NCBI GenBank assembly: GCA_004764695.1
Contig: SMSO01000032.1
Span: forward strand, 3,002,501 to 3,066,500
Reading direction: 5' to 3'
Source: Schizochytrium sp. TIO01
Lineage: Eukaryota > Sar > Bigyra > Thraustochytrida > Thraustochytriidae
Length of the DNA: 64,000 nt
Shown one piece after another: positions 21,614 through 31,944 of the stretch. Below the pieces are notes generated by a model that had not been told where the DNA came from, ran no database searches, and saw nothing but the letters and a program-made list of their open reading frames with translations. The translations under genes were made by a program, and so were the position numbers. The stretch's first letter is position 1. Each line of letters opens with the position of its first letter.

Positions 21614-24600
21614 ATGGCGGATGACCCTGCCGCAGCAGCGGCGGCCTTCTTAGCCGGTCTGGGCGCTCCTGCTGCCGGTGGCGGTGGAGGCAACAAGAAG
21701 AAGAACAAGAAGAAGGGCAAGAAGGCAGCCAATGACAGCGCTGCGCAAGAAGAGCAAGAGCAAGAGCAAGATGCGGGAAAGCAAGAGCAAGACGAGCAGC
21801 AAGAAGTTGCGGAAGAGCAGCAGGGCGGAGCCGTGGACGACGAGCAGGCTCGCATCATGGCGCAGCTTGGTCTGAGCGCGGACGCTGGCGAGGGTGGCAA
21901 CAAAAAGAACAACAAGAAGAAAAAGAAGAAGAAGGGAGGTGCCGCCGAAGAGACAGCTGCTGCTCCTGCAGCCAAAAGCACAGGCGCTGGAGGCCCACCG
22001 CTCTCCGCCGCCGCTCGCAGGGCTAGAGAGCACCTAGAGCGAGAGCGCGCAGAGGCTGAGAGACGCGCTGCAGAAGAGGCTGAGAGGAAGCAGAAGGAGG
22101 AAGAGGAAGAGGCCAAAAGAATCAAGGAGGAGCAGGAAGAGGCCGAGAAGCGCGAGCAGAAGAAGCAGAGGGAGAAGGAGAAGAAGGAGAGACTCCGCGC
22201 GGAAGGAAAAGCAGTCACCAAGGCAGAAAAGGCAAGAGAGGCCAAGGCTGCAGCAGCAAGACAGCGTCTCATCGCATCAGGACTTGTAAAGGTCGATGAT
22301 GATGGAAACATCATTGAACCTGCCGCAAAGCAGAAGCCCGTCTACGGCAAACGCAAGAACAACAAGGCCAAAGAGCAGCAGCAGCAGCTGGAGGAGCAGA
22401 ACGAGCAGGAGGACAGCGACAACAAGGAAGAGGCTCCCGAGCCAGAGAAGGCACCCGCAGATGTACCCTCAGCGGCGCCGACGGACACAGCAGCAGCAGC
22501 AGCAGCAGCAAACACAGAAATGGAGGCCACAGAGGAAGCAGACACAGCCGCAGAGGCACCCGCAGCGGCTGATGAATGGGATGCCGAAGAAGGCGACGAA
22601 GATAAAGAAGTTGCGGAACCCGAGGCGGCCCTTGACGACTGGGATGCAAGCGACGACGACTGGGAAAATGTGCTGGATGAACAGGTGACAACCAAGCTGC
22701 AGATCGACGACGAGGAGGTCGTTGAGGATGAGGCTGAGGAAATTCGACGCGCTGCAGCAGCAGCACCATCGGAGCCAGCGCGAGCAGCAGAGCCCAAGAA
22801 GAAGGGAGGCAAGAAAAAGAAGAAGGGTGGCAAGAAGAAACAGACCAGTAGCAACAACTACAACAAGGGCGGTGATGACAGCGATGATGACGACTACAGT
22901 GATAGTGACGATGACGAAGGTCACGGAGGCAAGATGTCGGGCGCAGTTCGCGTGCGCATGAAGGAGATCGAAAAAGAGCGCGAGATTGAGGCCGCCCGTG
23001 AACGTCGCGAAGAACGCATGCGCGAGGCGCTCAAGAACCGTGACCCGAACGACCTGCGGTCGCCCGTGTGTGTGGTGATGGGACACGTAGATACTGGCAA
23101 GACCAAGCTCCTGGATAAGATCCGGCGTACCAACGTCCAGGAGGGCGAGGCTGGTGGTATTACGCAGCAGATTGGTGCTACATACTTTCCCATGGACAAC
23201 TTGCGCAACATTACTGAGCGCCTTAACAAAGATCTCAGCATCGACGTCAAGCTTCCGGGACTGCTCGTGATTGACACACCAGGTCACGAGTCCTTCGCTA
23301 ATTTGCGCAACCGTGGTAGTTCCAGCGCTAACGTCGCTGTTCTCGTGGTTGATATTATGCACGGCCTCGAGCAGCAGACCCTGGAGTCCATCAAAATGCT
23401 TCGTGCCAAACGTGTCCCTTTCGTGGTGGCTCTCAACAAGATTGATCGTTGCTACGGATGGAAACCCATTCTTGGCGCGCCCATCCGCGAGTCCCTCGCC
23501 CAGCAGGACGAGAATGTCTTCTCTGAGTTTGAGCGCCGCACGCAGCAAGTTATCACGCAGCTCATGGAACAGGGTCTCAACTCCAAGCTCTACTATGAAA
23601 ACAAAAAGTTCAAGCAGGTTGTCTCCCTTGTGCCCACCTCAGCGCACACCGGAGAGGGTATTCCCGATCTCTTGCTCGTTCTTCTCACGCTCACGCAGCG
23701 CCTCATGGTGGACCAGCTTATGTTCTCACCCATCTGTGAGGCTACAGTCCTTGACGTAAAGAAGATTGAAGGTGTTGGTACCACTATCGACGTCTTGCTC
23801 TTGAACGGTAAACTTCGTCGCGGTGACACTATTGTTGTGGCTGGTATGAATGGTCCTATCGAAACGCAGATCAGAGCTCTGCTTACGCCCCAGCCTGCTA
23901 AGGAAATGCGAGTGAAGGGCGAGTTTGTACACCACGAGGAGCTCCGTGCTGCAATGGGTGTCAAGATTGCTGGTCAGAATCTTGAGGATGCCATTGCAGG
24001 TACTAGTTTATACCTCGTCACTGATGATGATGATGTGGATGAACTTAAGGAGACTGTCATGGAGGATGTTGAGCAGATTATGGGCAACGTCTCTGTCACT
24101 GGTCGTGGTGTTTCTGTCCAGGCCTCAACAATTGGTTCTCTTGAGGCCCTCATGGAGTTCCTGCGCACCAGCGATATTCCCGTCGCGTCGGTTCAGATTG
24201 GCCCTGTCCACAAGAGAGACGTTAGCCGCGCATCTATTATGCTTGAACATGAGAAGGAGTATGCATGTATCCTTGCTTTTGATGTCAAGGTTTCCCGTGA
24301 AGCCCAGGAAATGGCTGAAGACCTTGGCGTAAAAATCTTTACGGCTGACATCATCTACCATCTCTTCGACCACTTTACCAAGTACCTCGAGGAGGTTCGT
24401 AACGAGCGCAAGTCTGAGGTCGAAGCTGAGGCTGTCTTTCCCTGCGTGCTCAAGATCATCCCTGAGCATGTTTTTATGAAGCGCAACCCCCTTGTTTTTG
24501 GTGTCGAGGTTGAAAGCGGCATTGTTAAGGTTGGAACACCTCTCGTAGTCCCCGACAAAATGGTACCCGATGATGCAAACCCTGGACAAAATAAGATGCT

Positions 24601-24865
24601 TTCTCTCGGAAAGATTATTTCTATCGAGAAGGATGGTGCTCCTGTGAACACGTCTGGCCGTGGTACCAAGGTAGCCGTCAAAATCCAGGGCAACAGCTCT
24701 CAGTCTTACGTCACATATGGTCGTCACTTTGACCACACGAACTCCCTCGTTTCCCAACTTTCTCGTAAGTCAATTGATCTTCTCAAGGCAAACTTCAAGA
24801 ATGACCTCCAGAGGCCCGACTGGGAGCTTGTTATCAAACTCAAGAAGGTATTTGACATTGCGTAA
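21614..24865 (+). CDS. EIF5B: Translation initiation factor eIF5B (GTPase)
   Basis: Single-exon protein of 1083 aa. It catalyses GTP-dependent joining of the 60S subunit to the 48S complex in the cytoplasm. Residues 1-480 are a low-complexity Lys/Glu/Ala/Gln region, as in eukaryotic eIF5B. The GTPase domain starts near 480 with G1 GHVDTGKT, the switch segment GGITQQIGA, G3 DTPGHESF and G4 NKID. Domains II-IV follow to the C-terminus, including HVFMKRNPLVFGVEV and SYGRHFD-like VTYGRHFD. Length is slightly below human eIF5B (about 1220 aa). The ATG at 21614 opens MADDPAAAAAAF. Poly-Gln codons and acidic runs make many spurious long frames on the other strand. AATAAA occurs about 110 bases downstream. 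Confidence 0.95.
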   Translation: MADDPAAAAAAFLAGLGAPAAGGGGGNKKKNKKKGKKAANDSAAQEEQEQEQDAGKQEQDEQQEVAEEQQGGAVDDEQARIMAQLGLSADAGEGGNKKNNKKKKKKKGGAAEETAAAPAAKSTGAGGPPLSAAARRAREHLERERAEAERRAAEEAERKQKEEEEEAKRIKEEQEEAEKREQKKQREKEKKERLRAEGKAVTKAEKAREAKAAAARQRLIASGLVKVDDDGNIIEPAAKQKPVYGKRKNNKAKEQQQQLEEQNEQEDSDNKEEAPEPEKAPADVPSAAPTDTAAAAAAANTEMEATEEADTAAEAPAAADEWDAEEGDEDKEVAEPEAALDDWDASDDDWENVLDEQVTTKLQIDDEEVVEDEAEEIRRAAAAAPSEPARAAEPKKKGGKKKKKGGKKKQTSSNNYNKGGDDSDDDDYSDSDDDEGHGGKMSGAVRVRMKEIEKEREIEAARERREERMREALKNRDPNDLRSPVCVVMGHVDTGKTKLLDKIRRTNVQEGEAGGITQQIGATYFPMDNLRNITERLNKDLSIDVKLPGLLVIDTPGHESFANLRNRGSSSANVAVLVVDIMHGLEQQTLESIKMLRAKRVPFVVALNKIDRCYGWKPILGAPIRESLAQQDENVFSEFERRTQQVITQLMEQGLNSKLYYENKKFKQVVSLVPTSAHTGEGIPDLLLVLLTLTQRLMVDQLMFSPICEATVLDVKKIEGVGTTIDVLLLNGKLRRGDTIVVAGMNGPIETQIRALLTPQPAKEMRVKGEFVHHEELRAAMGVKIAGQNLEDAIAGTSLYLVTDDDDVDELKETVMEDVEQIMGNVSVTGRGVSVQASTIGSLEALMEFLRTSDIPVASVQIGPVHKRDVSRASIMLEHEKEYACILAFDVKVSREAQEMAEDLGVKIFTADIIYHLFDHFTKYLEEVRNERKSEVEAEAVFPCVLKIIPEHVFMKRNPLVFGVEVESGIVKVGTPLVVPDKMVPDDANPGQNKMLSLGKIISIEKDGAPVNTSGRGTKVAVKIQGNSSQSYVTYGRHFDHTNSLVSQLSRKSIDLLKANFKNDLQRPDWELVIKLKKVFDIA

Positions 24866-26336
24866 GGGGAAAAGAGAAGAAAGCCAAGAGCGAAATGCGA
24901 TGATAGAAATTGTTACAACCTAAATCCTTTATATCTCCCACCAAATCTATCGCCTTCTTTCTAAAATACATCAACAAAAATAAAAGAAAAGCAAAACATG
25001 AGATATTAGCACTTCTACCTTTCCGAGTCTGGTATTTATTATTTTCGGTAGAGGTACCTTCAAGGTGCTAATGGCATAACATTTGTGAAGCCAAACCAAA
25101 CATTGTGGTTTCTTGAAATGCTTGTTTGCTTGCTTGATCGATAGTTTGACTAATTATTACCTTACGCAACTTATGAGGCACACCAAACGTACACGGTATT
25201 ATTATTCTATTTTTCAACTTGAAGTAAAAGGATTGACAAGATTAACCTCTGACTACTAAAAGTAATTTGCAGGGCCCCTTCTCTTTTAATTAAACTTATT
25301 CAGGCCTATATAATAACTTGAATATTTTTATCTGATTTTAAAAACAAACTTTAAATTAGAAAAAAAAAATTAAAAATATATATATATATAGAGAGAGAGA
25401 GGGGATATATTCCATTACTCACTGGGAAAACATATAAAACTTGTAGAGCTTGGCACCTAAGAATAGAAATTCACATTACACAAGCTTGTATTTTGTTGTT
25501 GTGGTTGTTGTGGTTGTTGTTTTGTTATTTTGTTTCCGAAAGGTGGAGTTTCGTAGAAGACCTACTTCAGCTTCTCTAATTTTGCAATGTATAGAGATAT
25601 GAGCAGCAACTGGTACCTAATACTAAGTATTTAGTGTAAAACTTGAAAACCTAGATACCTCTAGAGGATGGTAACCTAGGCTTACTTGATGTGGTATGCA
25701 AGGTACCAAGGTGCATAATGCTAGGCATAGCTGCTGCTGGTGATGTTGGTGAATGGCTGAAAAATTAAATGTATTTCCTACTATGAATGATAACCCTGTC
25801 GGTTCTTGCTAAAACAATCATAATGAATGAGAGTGGTGGGTGGGTGGGGAAAGGAATAGTGTACGACTACTACCTAGGTGCCTACATAATGAATAGACTT
25901 AGTTAAAAATTGACAGCGAAAGAGGTGAGAACTCCTGCGTCATCGATGGGCGACATGGAGAATTCTATTTGGCACGAACGGATTACGCCTGCTACACTAG
26001 GTGCGTGGTTGTAGCGTCAAGGAGGAGCACATCGATAGTTTCATTGGCATTAACTCACCATTCGCATAGCAAGACTGCCACGCTCTCGTCGAAAGTAAAC
26101 TAAGACATATCGGTGCCCAAGGAAGTTCAAGCTCAGGCATGTTGGTTTCAAGTGTCTGGCTGGTAAACTCGTGTGCTTAAATACAACATTGACTGTCGCA
26201 TAGTACCTGAAAAGTTGCCTTTTAGAGCACAGCGCAGTAGTGCTGCAGCTCACATACATTAAGAGTTAGTTGTTTGGGGAAAAGCAAAAGCAACACAAGC
26301 AAAACTAGGAGCAACGAAAACAGTATAACAAATAGA
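24866..26336. other. Intergenic region between eIF5B and the RCC1-like gene
   Basis: About 1.5 kb without a supported gene. It is very AT-rich at 25290-25400, with TA and GA dinucleotide runs (25378-25405) and a GTTGTTGTG repeat (25494-25530). TAGGTA/TACCTA words are frequent around 25610-25720. Confidence 0.6.
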
Positions 26337-28082
26337 ATGGCGCCAAAATTCCAAGACCTTGTCGTGCGTTTTGATGGCGAGAATGGAAATTTGTCAATAT
26401 TCGATTTTGTGGACTCGTTGGGGCTTGTAAACTTCGCGCAGACGTCTCGGTCATCATACTTCTGTGCTAATGCAGTAGCACGACGCCGACTTGGCTTTAA
26501 CGGGCGAGAGGGAAACCCAAGTGACCAATGTTCTGGAGGTTTCATTCGAAGGCTCAGGCGACATGAAATACTCCATGAAACAGCAAGCCCAGCTGGTATG
26601 CGCTACGTGGCTGCCGGAGCTTACCACTCAGTTTACATTGTTCCAAGTCTCTCTTCTGCTCCAGATATGATTTTAGGTATGGGTGATGGTGTTTTAGGTC
26701 GCCTCGGTGAAGCCAATTCTGAGAAATCAAGATGGTCCCCTCTGTGGTATCCTACCATGGTTTTTCCTGGAGTTCAGGCCAAATTGATCAAACAGGTTAC
26801 GTGTGGGTACCATCATACAGCCTTCCTTATGTCCGATGGAAGTCTTTACATTTATGGAGTTGTAGGAAGACAAGCATTTATAACACAAGCACTAGACTCA
26901 ACTGCTCACGGAGAGTCCTTATATTCGCCCAGTCGTGTTCAATATATCCCGCCTGAGCATAAAGCAAGTAGGCCTCTTCAAATTAGTTCTGGTAGTTCTA
27001 CACTTGCGTGGGTAACGGCTTCAGGTGAAGTCATAATTCATACTACATCCGGCTTCAGACCTTTCCGTGTTCGGGCATTTGGGGACCATAAAGAGCTGCA
27101 ATTTGGGAAAGCTACTCAGGTTTCATGCGGCGCACGGCATATTGCTGTTGTGAACTCTTTCGGGCAACTGTTCACTTGGGGATGGAATCAGCACGGCCAG
27201 CTCGGCCACGGCAATACAATAAATGAGTTAGGACCCCGTCAGGTTATATTCCCTGACAAGATCTCAGAGAACGTTCGCATTGTCGCTTGCGCGACCGGAA
27301 CCAAGCATACAGCGGCATTGAGTGATAGAGGCCATCTTTATCTTTTTGGTGATGGCTCATCGGGCCAGCTGGGTCAAAATGACCTATCCCCACGCACCCG
27401 TCCAACGCGCTGCACTGCAGGAGTACTCTCGGAACGAACTGTATCTCAAGTAGTTTGTGGAGAAACATTCACCGCGGTGCTCACGAACAAAGGGGAAGTA
27501 GTTGTTTTAGGAAAGTTTGAAGGCGTTCATGATCACGAACATCCAGACAGCCACTCTCAGTATACAGCTGAAGAATCAGTACATGCCTCAAATTTGAGGT
27601 CGATGCAGGTACAAATTCCAGCCCAACATTACAGACTATATTTCTATGAAGGTGGATGTGAAGCAGCTCAACTTGCTGCAGGAAAGTCGCATCTTCTTGT
27701 TCGGCTCGACAACAACCACACTGTTACATATGGTGTTGGGAAAACTGGACAATTGGGGCATGGTACTCTTACAAAACAACTTGACAGTTTTAAGAACTTG
27801 TCTGCGACTCCTCCTGCTACTCTTTTTCAAACAATTTTGTGCAAGCTATGTAAATGGTTCAAGGTTTATCAAAGAAGGTGGCAGCAAACTCAAAATCCTA
27901 AACTTGATGGAGAGCAACGCCTTAAAGTTGCAGGACAGCTTTTTAAATATCACCGATTCTTCAGGAAAGTATTTATCCGTCAATGGATGGTCGCACTACC
28001 TTTAGGGTTACTGCTTGGTCTGCGAACCTTGAAAACGATTATTTTAATCGTCAAATGGTTTGCTTTCTATCCAATCTTTTGA
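26337..28082 (+). CDS. F-box-like / RCC1-repeat protein with hydrophobic C-terminus
   Basis: Protein of 581 aa from the first in-frame ATG at 26337. Residues about 15-55 (LSIFDFVDSLGLVNFAQTSR...) look like a divergent F-box. Residues about 85-465 are RCC1 blades with VTCGYHHTAFLMSDGSLYIYG near 154, WGWNQHGQLGHG near 285, TKHTAALSDRGHLYLFGDG near 320 and GVGKTGQLGHG near 460. RCC1 blades form a seven-bladed propeller that binds proteins or acts as an exchange factor. F-box/RCC1 combinations usually recruit substrates to SCF ubiquitin ligases, so that role is inferred. The tail (about 550-581) is hydrophobic (WMVALPLGLLLGLRTLK...) and could be a membrane anchor. A missed 3' splice site is the alternative explanation for the tail. 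Specific partners are unknown. Confidence 0.75.
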   Translation: MAPKFQDLVVRFDGENGNLSIFDFVDSLGLVNFAQTSRSSYFCANAVARRRLGFNGREGNPSDQCSGGFIRRLRRHEILHETASPAGMRYVAAGAYHSVYIVPSLSSAPDMILGMGDGVLGRLGEANSEKSRWSPLWYPTMVFPGVQAKLIKQVTCGYHHTAFLMSDGSLYIYGVVGRQAFITQALDSTAHGESLYSPSRVQYIPPEHKASRPLQISSGSSTLAWVTASGEVIIHTTSGFRPFRVRAFGDHKELQFGKATQVSCGARHIAVVNSFGQLFTWGWNQHGQLGHGNTINELGPRQVIFPDKISENVRIVACATGTKHTAALSDRGHLYLFGDGSSGQLGQNDLSPRTRPTRCTAGVLSERTVSQVVCGETFTAVLTNKGEVVVLGKFEGVHDHEHPDSHSQYTAEESVHASNLRSMQVQIPAQHYRLYFYEGGCEAAQLAAGKSHLLVRLDNNHTVTYGVGKTGQLGHGTLTKQLDSFKNLSATPPATLFQTILCKLCKWFKVYQRRWQQTQNPKLDGEQRLKVAGQLFKYHRFFRKVFIRQWMVALPLGLLLGLRTLKTIILIVKWFAFYPIF

Positions 28083-28482
28083 CTCTGTGCAGTAGCACCT
28101 TGACTGATGTGCCCGATTTTATATGCACTCTAATGTGGATGAAGATTTTCAATACCCGGAATGTAGAAAAATATTAAAAACCATAATTTCCTTTATTTTT
28201 TCCGCAAACAAAGCTTTGAATATCAGGTGAGGACCAAACAGCACCATACCCAAGGGTCCTTACAAGTATGCTGATTGCTTTTCAAGATTAACTCCCTGAT
28301 CCAAGAAAAACACTAACACTCAAAACAGAAAAACTTTGTTATTTCTAATTTTTTAGTTGCCTTACTGAAGACATCCATAAGAGGGGTGAGCTACATAGGC
28401 CAATATGCTCAACTGGATAAGTGTGTTATAATTTCATGCATCCAACTCTCGCTTTCTTTACTGGCAGAAGAGCAAAAAGGGT
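28083..28482. other. Convergent intergenic region
   Basis: 400 bases between the 3' ends of the RCC1-like gene and the NuSAP-like gene. No gene is seen; it should contain both terminator/polyadenylation regions. Confidence 0.6.
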
Positions 28483-29934
28483 TTAACGAAGAGGGCCAGT
28501 CTTCATTTTCCATGTAATTGGTCTCTTAAGGCTCTCTTGAAGATTAAACTTTGGGCGAGCCTTGACATCAGATTTCTGAGCAGACGATGCCGAGACACTT
28601 TTAGTAGCTGAAGGTGGCACCCTTGGCTGAACATTGGGTTTGCGTGCAGTCTTAGCCGTGGTTTTTGACACAGCTGGCCCGATCTTCTTATTTGCGATAG
28701 GGGTATTGGCTACATTGGCCCCACCAGATGAGCTGAGCGGCACACGAAGCTTTCTTGCAGACATCACTTCAGGATCCTCACCTCTCATTGAAGACGAAGT
28801 AGTCCCTGCATTGACACAAGTACCTAGATCATTTTCAGGACCTCTCTTGATCTTCACAGCTGATCGAGCCCCACGTTTATCCACGATTGATTTTTGAGAG
28901 TTGAAGAGCTTTGCATGAGCACGATCGAATCGTCCAGGGGTTTTACCGCGCTGAGGTCCCGAAACAGTGCTTCCAGCTTTGTGCACCATTTTCTTAGTCT
29001 TTGTATCTTGCATGTCAAGGTCGTGCGCGTCTGCTTTATCGTTACTGAGACGGCGACGCTTCGTGGTTTGTTCCTTTTCCTTTGAGATGGTCGCTGGCTG
29101 ATTGCCCTCAATGTTACGTGTGGATAGAGCAGAGGCTGGACGCTTAGTATCCCCACGCTTTGACATCTGTGCCTGCGTTTGGGTGGTTATATTAGTTACC
29201 TTGTTGGTTTTGGAAACTTGGGTCTTTGTAGGGACAGTGAGAGATTTTGATGGCTTTACAGCAGATCTGTTGGGCTTAACAGCAGCAAGGGTAGCACAGG
29301 ACTTAGTAGCTGGTTTCTTGCTCGATTTAATGATGGTAGATGTCGTCAGAGTGCTCGTTTGCTTCAAAGATTTGTTCTTTGGGCTAGCCAACGACTTTTC
29401 AGTTGGTAGAGACTTGTTCTTAGATAAACGCCCAGACCTCCGTCGAGACTGCGTGGTCTCTGGGTCATGCTCAGACTTTTCTGCAGATGCTTTTATAAGG
29501 TCGTTCACTAGTTTCGCTGCATTTCCACAAGTCTCAACAGACCTTTCATCCACGTCTGCATTTGTATCTACTATATCATCTTCATCCAGTAGTTCATCAC
29601 TTCCGTCAGCTTGGAGAGGCTCAGACCGAGGTTCATTTACAGATTCATTACTGTTGCCCGCGGGGTTCGCTCTTGTTATCGAAACATCTTGTCTTTCTTC
29701 AGTACGCCGTTCTAAGGATTTCTGGCAGCTTGGTTGCTCCAAAATGTTTTGATCGGTTGCTTGCATCTCCTCGTCTTCTTTAACGAGATCTTCATCATGC
29801 TTCACGTTTGCAGAATATATCTCTAAAAGTTGTTCAATGATGACAGCAGACTTTGCGTTTGCTTTTAAGCTATTTTCCTTCGCTAGAGCCTGGAGCTCCC
29901 GACGACCAAGAGATTCCAGCTCTTCACGCTTCAT
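28483..29934 (-). CDS. NuSAP-like microtubule/DNA-associated protein
   Basis: Single-exon protein of 483 aa starting at the ATG complementary to 29932-29934. Residues 1-44 (MKREELESLGRRELQALAK then ENSLKANAKSAVIIEQLLE) match the N-terminal SAP-like helix pair of NuSAP. The middle is long, basic and Ser/Thr/Lys-rich with few hydrophobic residues, so probably disordered. It contains RFDRAHAKLFNSQKSI, a motif placed as in NuSAP. The C-terminus FNLQESLKRPITWKMKTGPL resembles the conserved FDLQASL-x-RPL-x5-GKL end of NuSAP. NuSAP proteins bind microtubules and chromatin and stabilise the mitotic spindle. The call rests on the two terminal motifs; a different SAP-domain chromatin protein is possible. 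It is transcribed divergently from the four-TM gene 0.9 kb away. Confidence 0.65.
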   Translation of the reverse strand: MKREELESLGRRELQALAKENSLKANAKSAVIIEQLLEIYSANVKHDEDLVKEDEEMQATDQNILEQPSCQKSLERRTEERQDVSITRANPAGNSNESVNEPRSEPLQADGSDELLDEDDIVDTNADVDERSVETCGNAAKLVNDLIKASAEKSEHDPETTQSRRRSGRLSKNKSLPTEKSLASPKNKSLKQTSTLTTSTIIKSSKKPATKSCATLAAVKPNRSAVKPSKSLTVPTKTQVSKTNKVTNITTQTQAQMSKRGDTKRPASALSTRNIEGNQPATISKEKEQTTKRRRLSNDKADAHDLDMQDTKTKKMVHKAGSTVSGPQRGKTPGRFDRAHAKLFNSQKSIVDKRGARSAVKIKRGPENDLGTCVNAGTTSSSMRGEDPEVMSARKLRVPLSSSGGANVANTPIANKKIGPAVSKTTAKTARKPNVQPRVPPSATKSVSASSAQKSDVKARPKFNLQESLKRPITWKMKTGPLR

Positions 29935-30830
29935 GGTAGGATAGCTTGATTAGAAGCGCCAAGGCGATTGTCTGGGGCTGGGCCCACGGCTTTGACGTTG
30001 TAGTTGGCAGGGCGAGAAAGTGTAGTTCACGTAAGAAATCGTCGATCTGCTAGCTCAAAAGTACGGACGCTACCCCCACAATTTCGAAGCGCGGCCCTCC
30101 GATTGCCACTCCCTTGAAAAGGGATCGTGCAGGTTCTGTTGCGATTCTGCTTTGCTCTTGCTAGAGGCTTTATTCACGAAATGACCTTGGACAAGCCCGT
30201 CAAATCAATGCTATTTGCTAAGCCGTTACACCATCGGAGAAACCAGCAATACTTAATCCGATGTATAGTTGATAGATGGAAGCAGGGCACTCGTTCCACT
30301 GGAGTGAAAATTATGGCTACCTAGTACTACCATCCCAGCCAGAGCAGATCTGCGTTTTTTAAAACAAGATTGTCCGCATCGAAGCAGAGCAGCTCGTCAC
30401 AAGCTCTTTGGTCGACTCGGCTGCTGATCAGTTGTCGTTGACTGTTTGTTTTGGTATATCTTTCTTTATCGCGATGGATAGCTCTCATTTCGAATGTAAA
30501 AATAAGAGATATTTATGTTTTGGCCGCCTCCATCACTCATCGGTGATCCTACTTTATTTGGGTATGAAAACTCCAATCGTTGTAGCGCCTCTTTCATGTA
30601 GAGGTAAATACTGCGTAGTATCTACTAGCAAATATCAACGTTTCTCCTAAGACCCATGGTGGTATAGAACCTCTTAATGAGCACTAAGCAAGGAGGCCTT
30701 TTCGCTGCTTACCAACTTCAAAAAACTTTGCGCGCCTGACCAAAAGCAGTGCAAAACAAGGTCTAGGAACTTAAGAGCTCTCACGACCCAGCAAAGAAAA
30801 AAGGCCGCGACTCAAGCTGGGTTCGTGAAG
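29935..30830. other. Divergent intergenic region
   Basis: 0.9 kb between the starts of the NuSAP-like gene (minus) and the four-TM gene (plus). It must contain both promoters. Two short plus-strand frames (30127-30324, 30408-30650) have no recognisable domain and I do not call them. Confidence 0.6.
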
Positions 30831-31346
30831 ATGGTGAAGTTGAGATGGCCAGGCCTGAGCAAACAAGGCGTGATTCAGTTTTGTGCAGCGATTCACTTGA
30901 CTGTGTCTAGCTCAATCATCATCTTTGGTATTGGTGTACCACCTATCTGGCAAGGCTTGTTGGGCGTTGTAGCTGCTATGGAGGGTCACTTCGGTATTAT
31001 TCAGGGTCAAATGCGACGTGTATTTATTTTCCTCATCGCCCTGGTACTTAATGTCGCTCTGGGATTCCTCCTTGGTATGCTTGCTCTCGAGAAACAGACA
31101 TATTCTGAATGTGAGACGCAGTTTCAAGGCCAAGCTGTTCGCAAGGAGCAAAATTTTACTTTTACATTCACAGGTGTCGTGCAAAATTGTGCTTTTTCGT
31201 ATAAAATGTATGCGTTTGTACAATTTGGCACAGGAGTCATTAGTTTTGCTTGCTTGCTATTGTCTACTATTGCCTATGTTTCTCTTCTTCGCAAGCGTAG
31301 CTCTCGCGCTATAAATGCGGAGACATTCCTGTTCTCTGCCGAATAG
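30831..31346 (+). CDS. Small four-transmembrane protein
   Basis: Protein of 171 aa from the first ATG at 30831 (MVKLRWPGLSKQGVIQF). Four hydrophobic segments are visible: about residues 16-36 (FCAAIHLTVSSSIIIFG), 40-60, 63-87 (FIFLIALVLNVALGFLLGML) and 123-148 (FGTGVISFACLLLSTIAYVSL). The loop between TM3 and TM4 has two cysteines (YSECET, QNCAFS) and a possible N-glycosylation site (NFT), which suggests that it faces the lumen or outside. The topology resembles MARVEL or CD20-like tetraspan proteins, but no signature motif supports a family. The function is unknown. Confidence 0.7.
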   Translation: MVKLRWPGLSKQGVIQFCAAIHLTVSSSIIIFGIGVPPIWQGLLGVVAAMEGHFGIIQGQMRRVFIFLIALVLNVALGFLLGMLALEKQTYSECETQFQGQAVRKEQNFTFTFTGVVQNCAFSYKMYAFVQFGTGVISFACLLLSTIAYVSLLRKRSSRAINAETFLFSAE

Positions 31347-31944
31347 AGCCACGTTTACCTTCTTTATAAATTTTACATCCAGGTATTACTTGCATCTATT
31401 ACTTCGGGAGACGTAGATAGGCTCTCCGAGTGGTCTTTTACTTTCATTGTATGGAGAGAAGGGGGGGGGGGATCATCTTTAAACCATAGGGAAGGGGTTA
31501 TCCCCAAAGAACACGTAATGGGCATTATGCGAGAAAGGCCACTTTGAAAAATTGTGTAGTATATTAATCTTTGATTTTTAAAACAATCTCTGCTCTTAGT
31601 TCTCTTAGTTATTTTGTATTAATTCTAAATCGACGTTAACTCCAATATTGATTCTAAATTCAACTCGACTTTGCTTTGCTGTTAGCAGAAAAAACCAACA
31701 CGGGAGATCACACTTGCTCAAATCGTGGTGGTATCAATCGCCGGGAATCTTCCTGCATAGATGTGATAGCTGTAAATGCTACGCATCAGGACTCCACCAA
31801 ATGCCACCATAAGATAAAAGTTCCAGGTTCTGTTTGTTGGTGACGCGTACGCTATCTCCTAATTAAAAGGGGCTAGTCCTACGCCTTTCCCATACGCTTA
31901 GCATGATTTCTCTTGAATGTAGTGCATCTACGAGCTATGATGCA
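31347..31944. other. Convergent intergenic region
   Basis: 600 bases between the four-TM gene and the rhomboid gene. It contains an 11-base G homopolymer at 31461-31471 and otherwise nothing I can identify. Confidence 0.6.

Noticed and set aside
21445-22857. Long open frames antisense to the eIF5B N-terminus (poly-Ser, poly-Leu, poly-Cys)
   Set aside because: They mirror the Lys/Glu/Gln/Ala codon repeats of the real gene and have no domain.
22469-23548. 359-codon frame antisense to the eIF5B GTPase domain
   Set aside because: It is a shadow of strongly biased codons in eIF5B; the sense strand carries all GTPase motifs.
30127-30650. Two short plus-strand frames upstream of the four-TM gene
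   Set aside because: Neither has a domain or splice context that joins it to the downstream gene.
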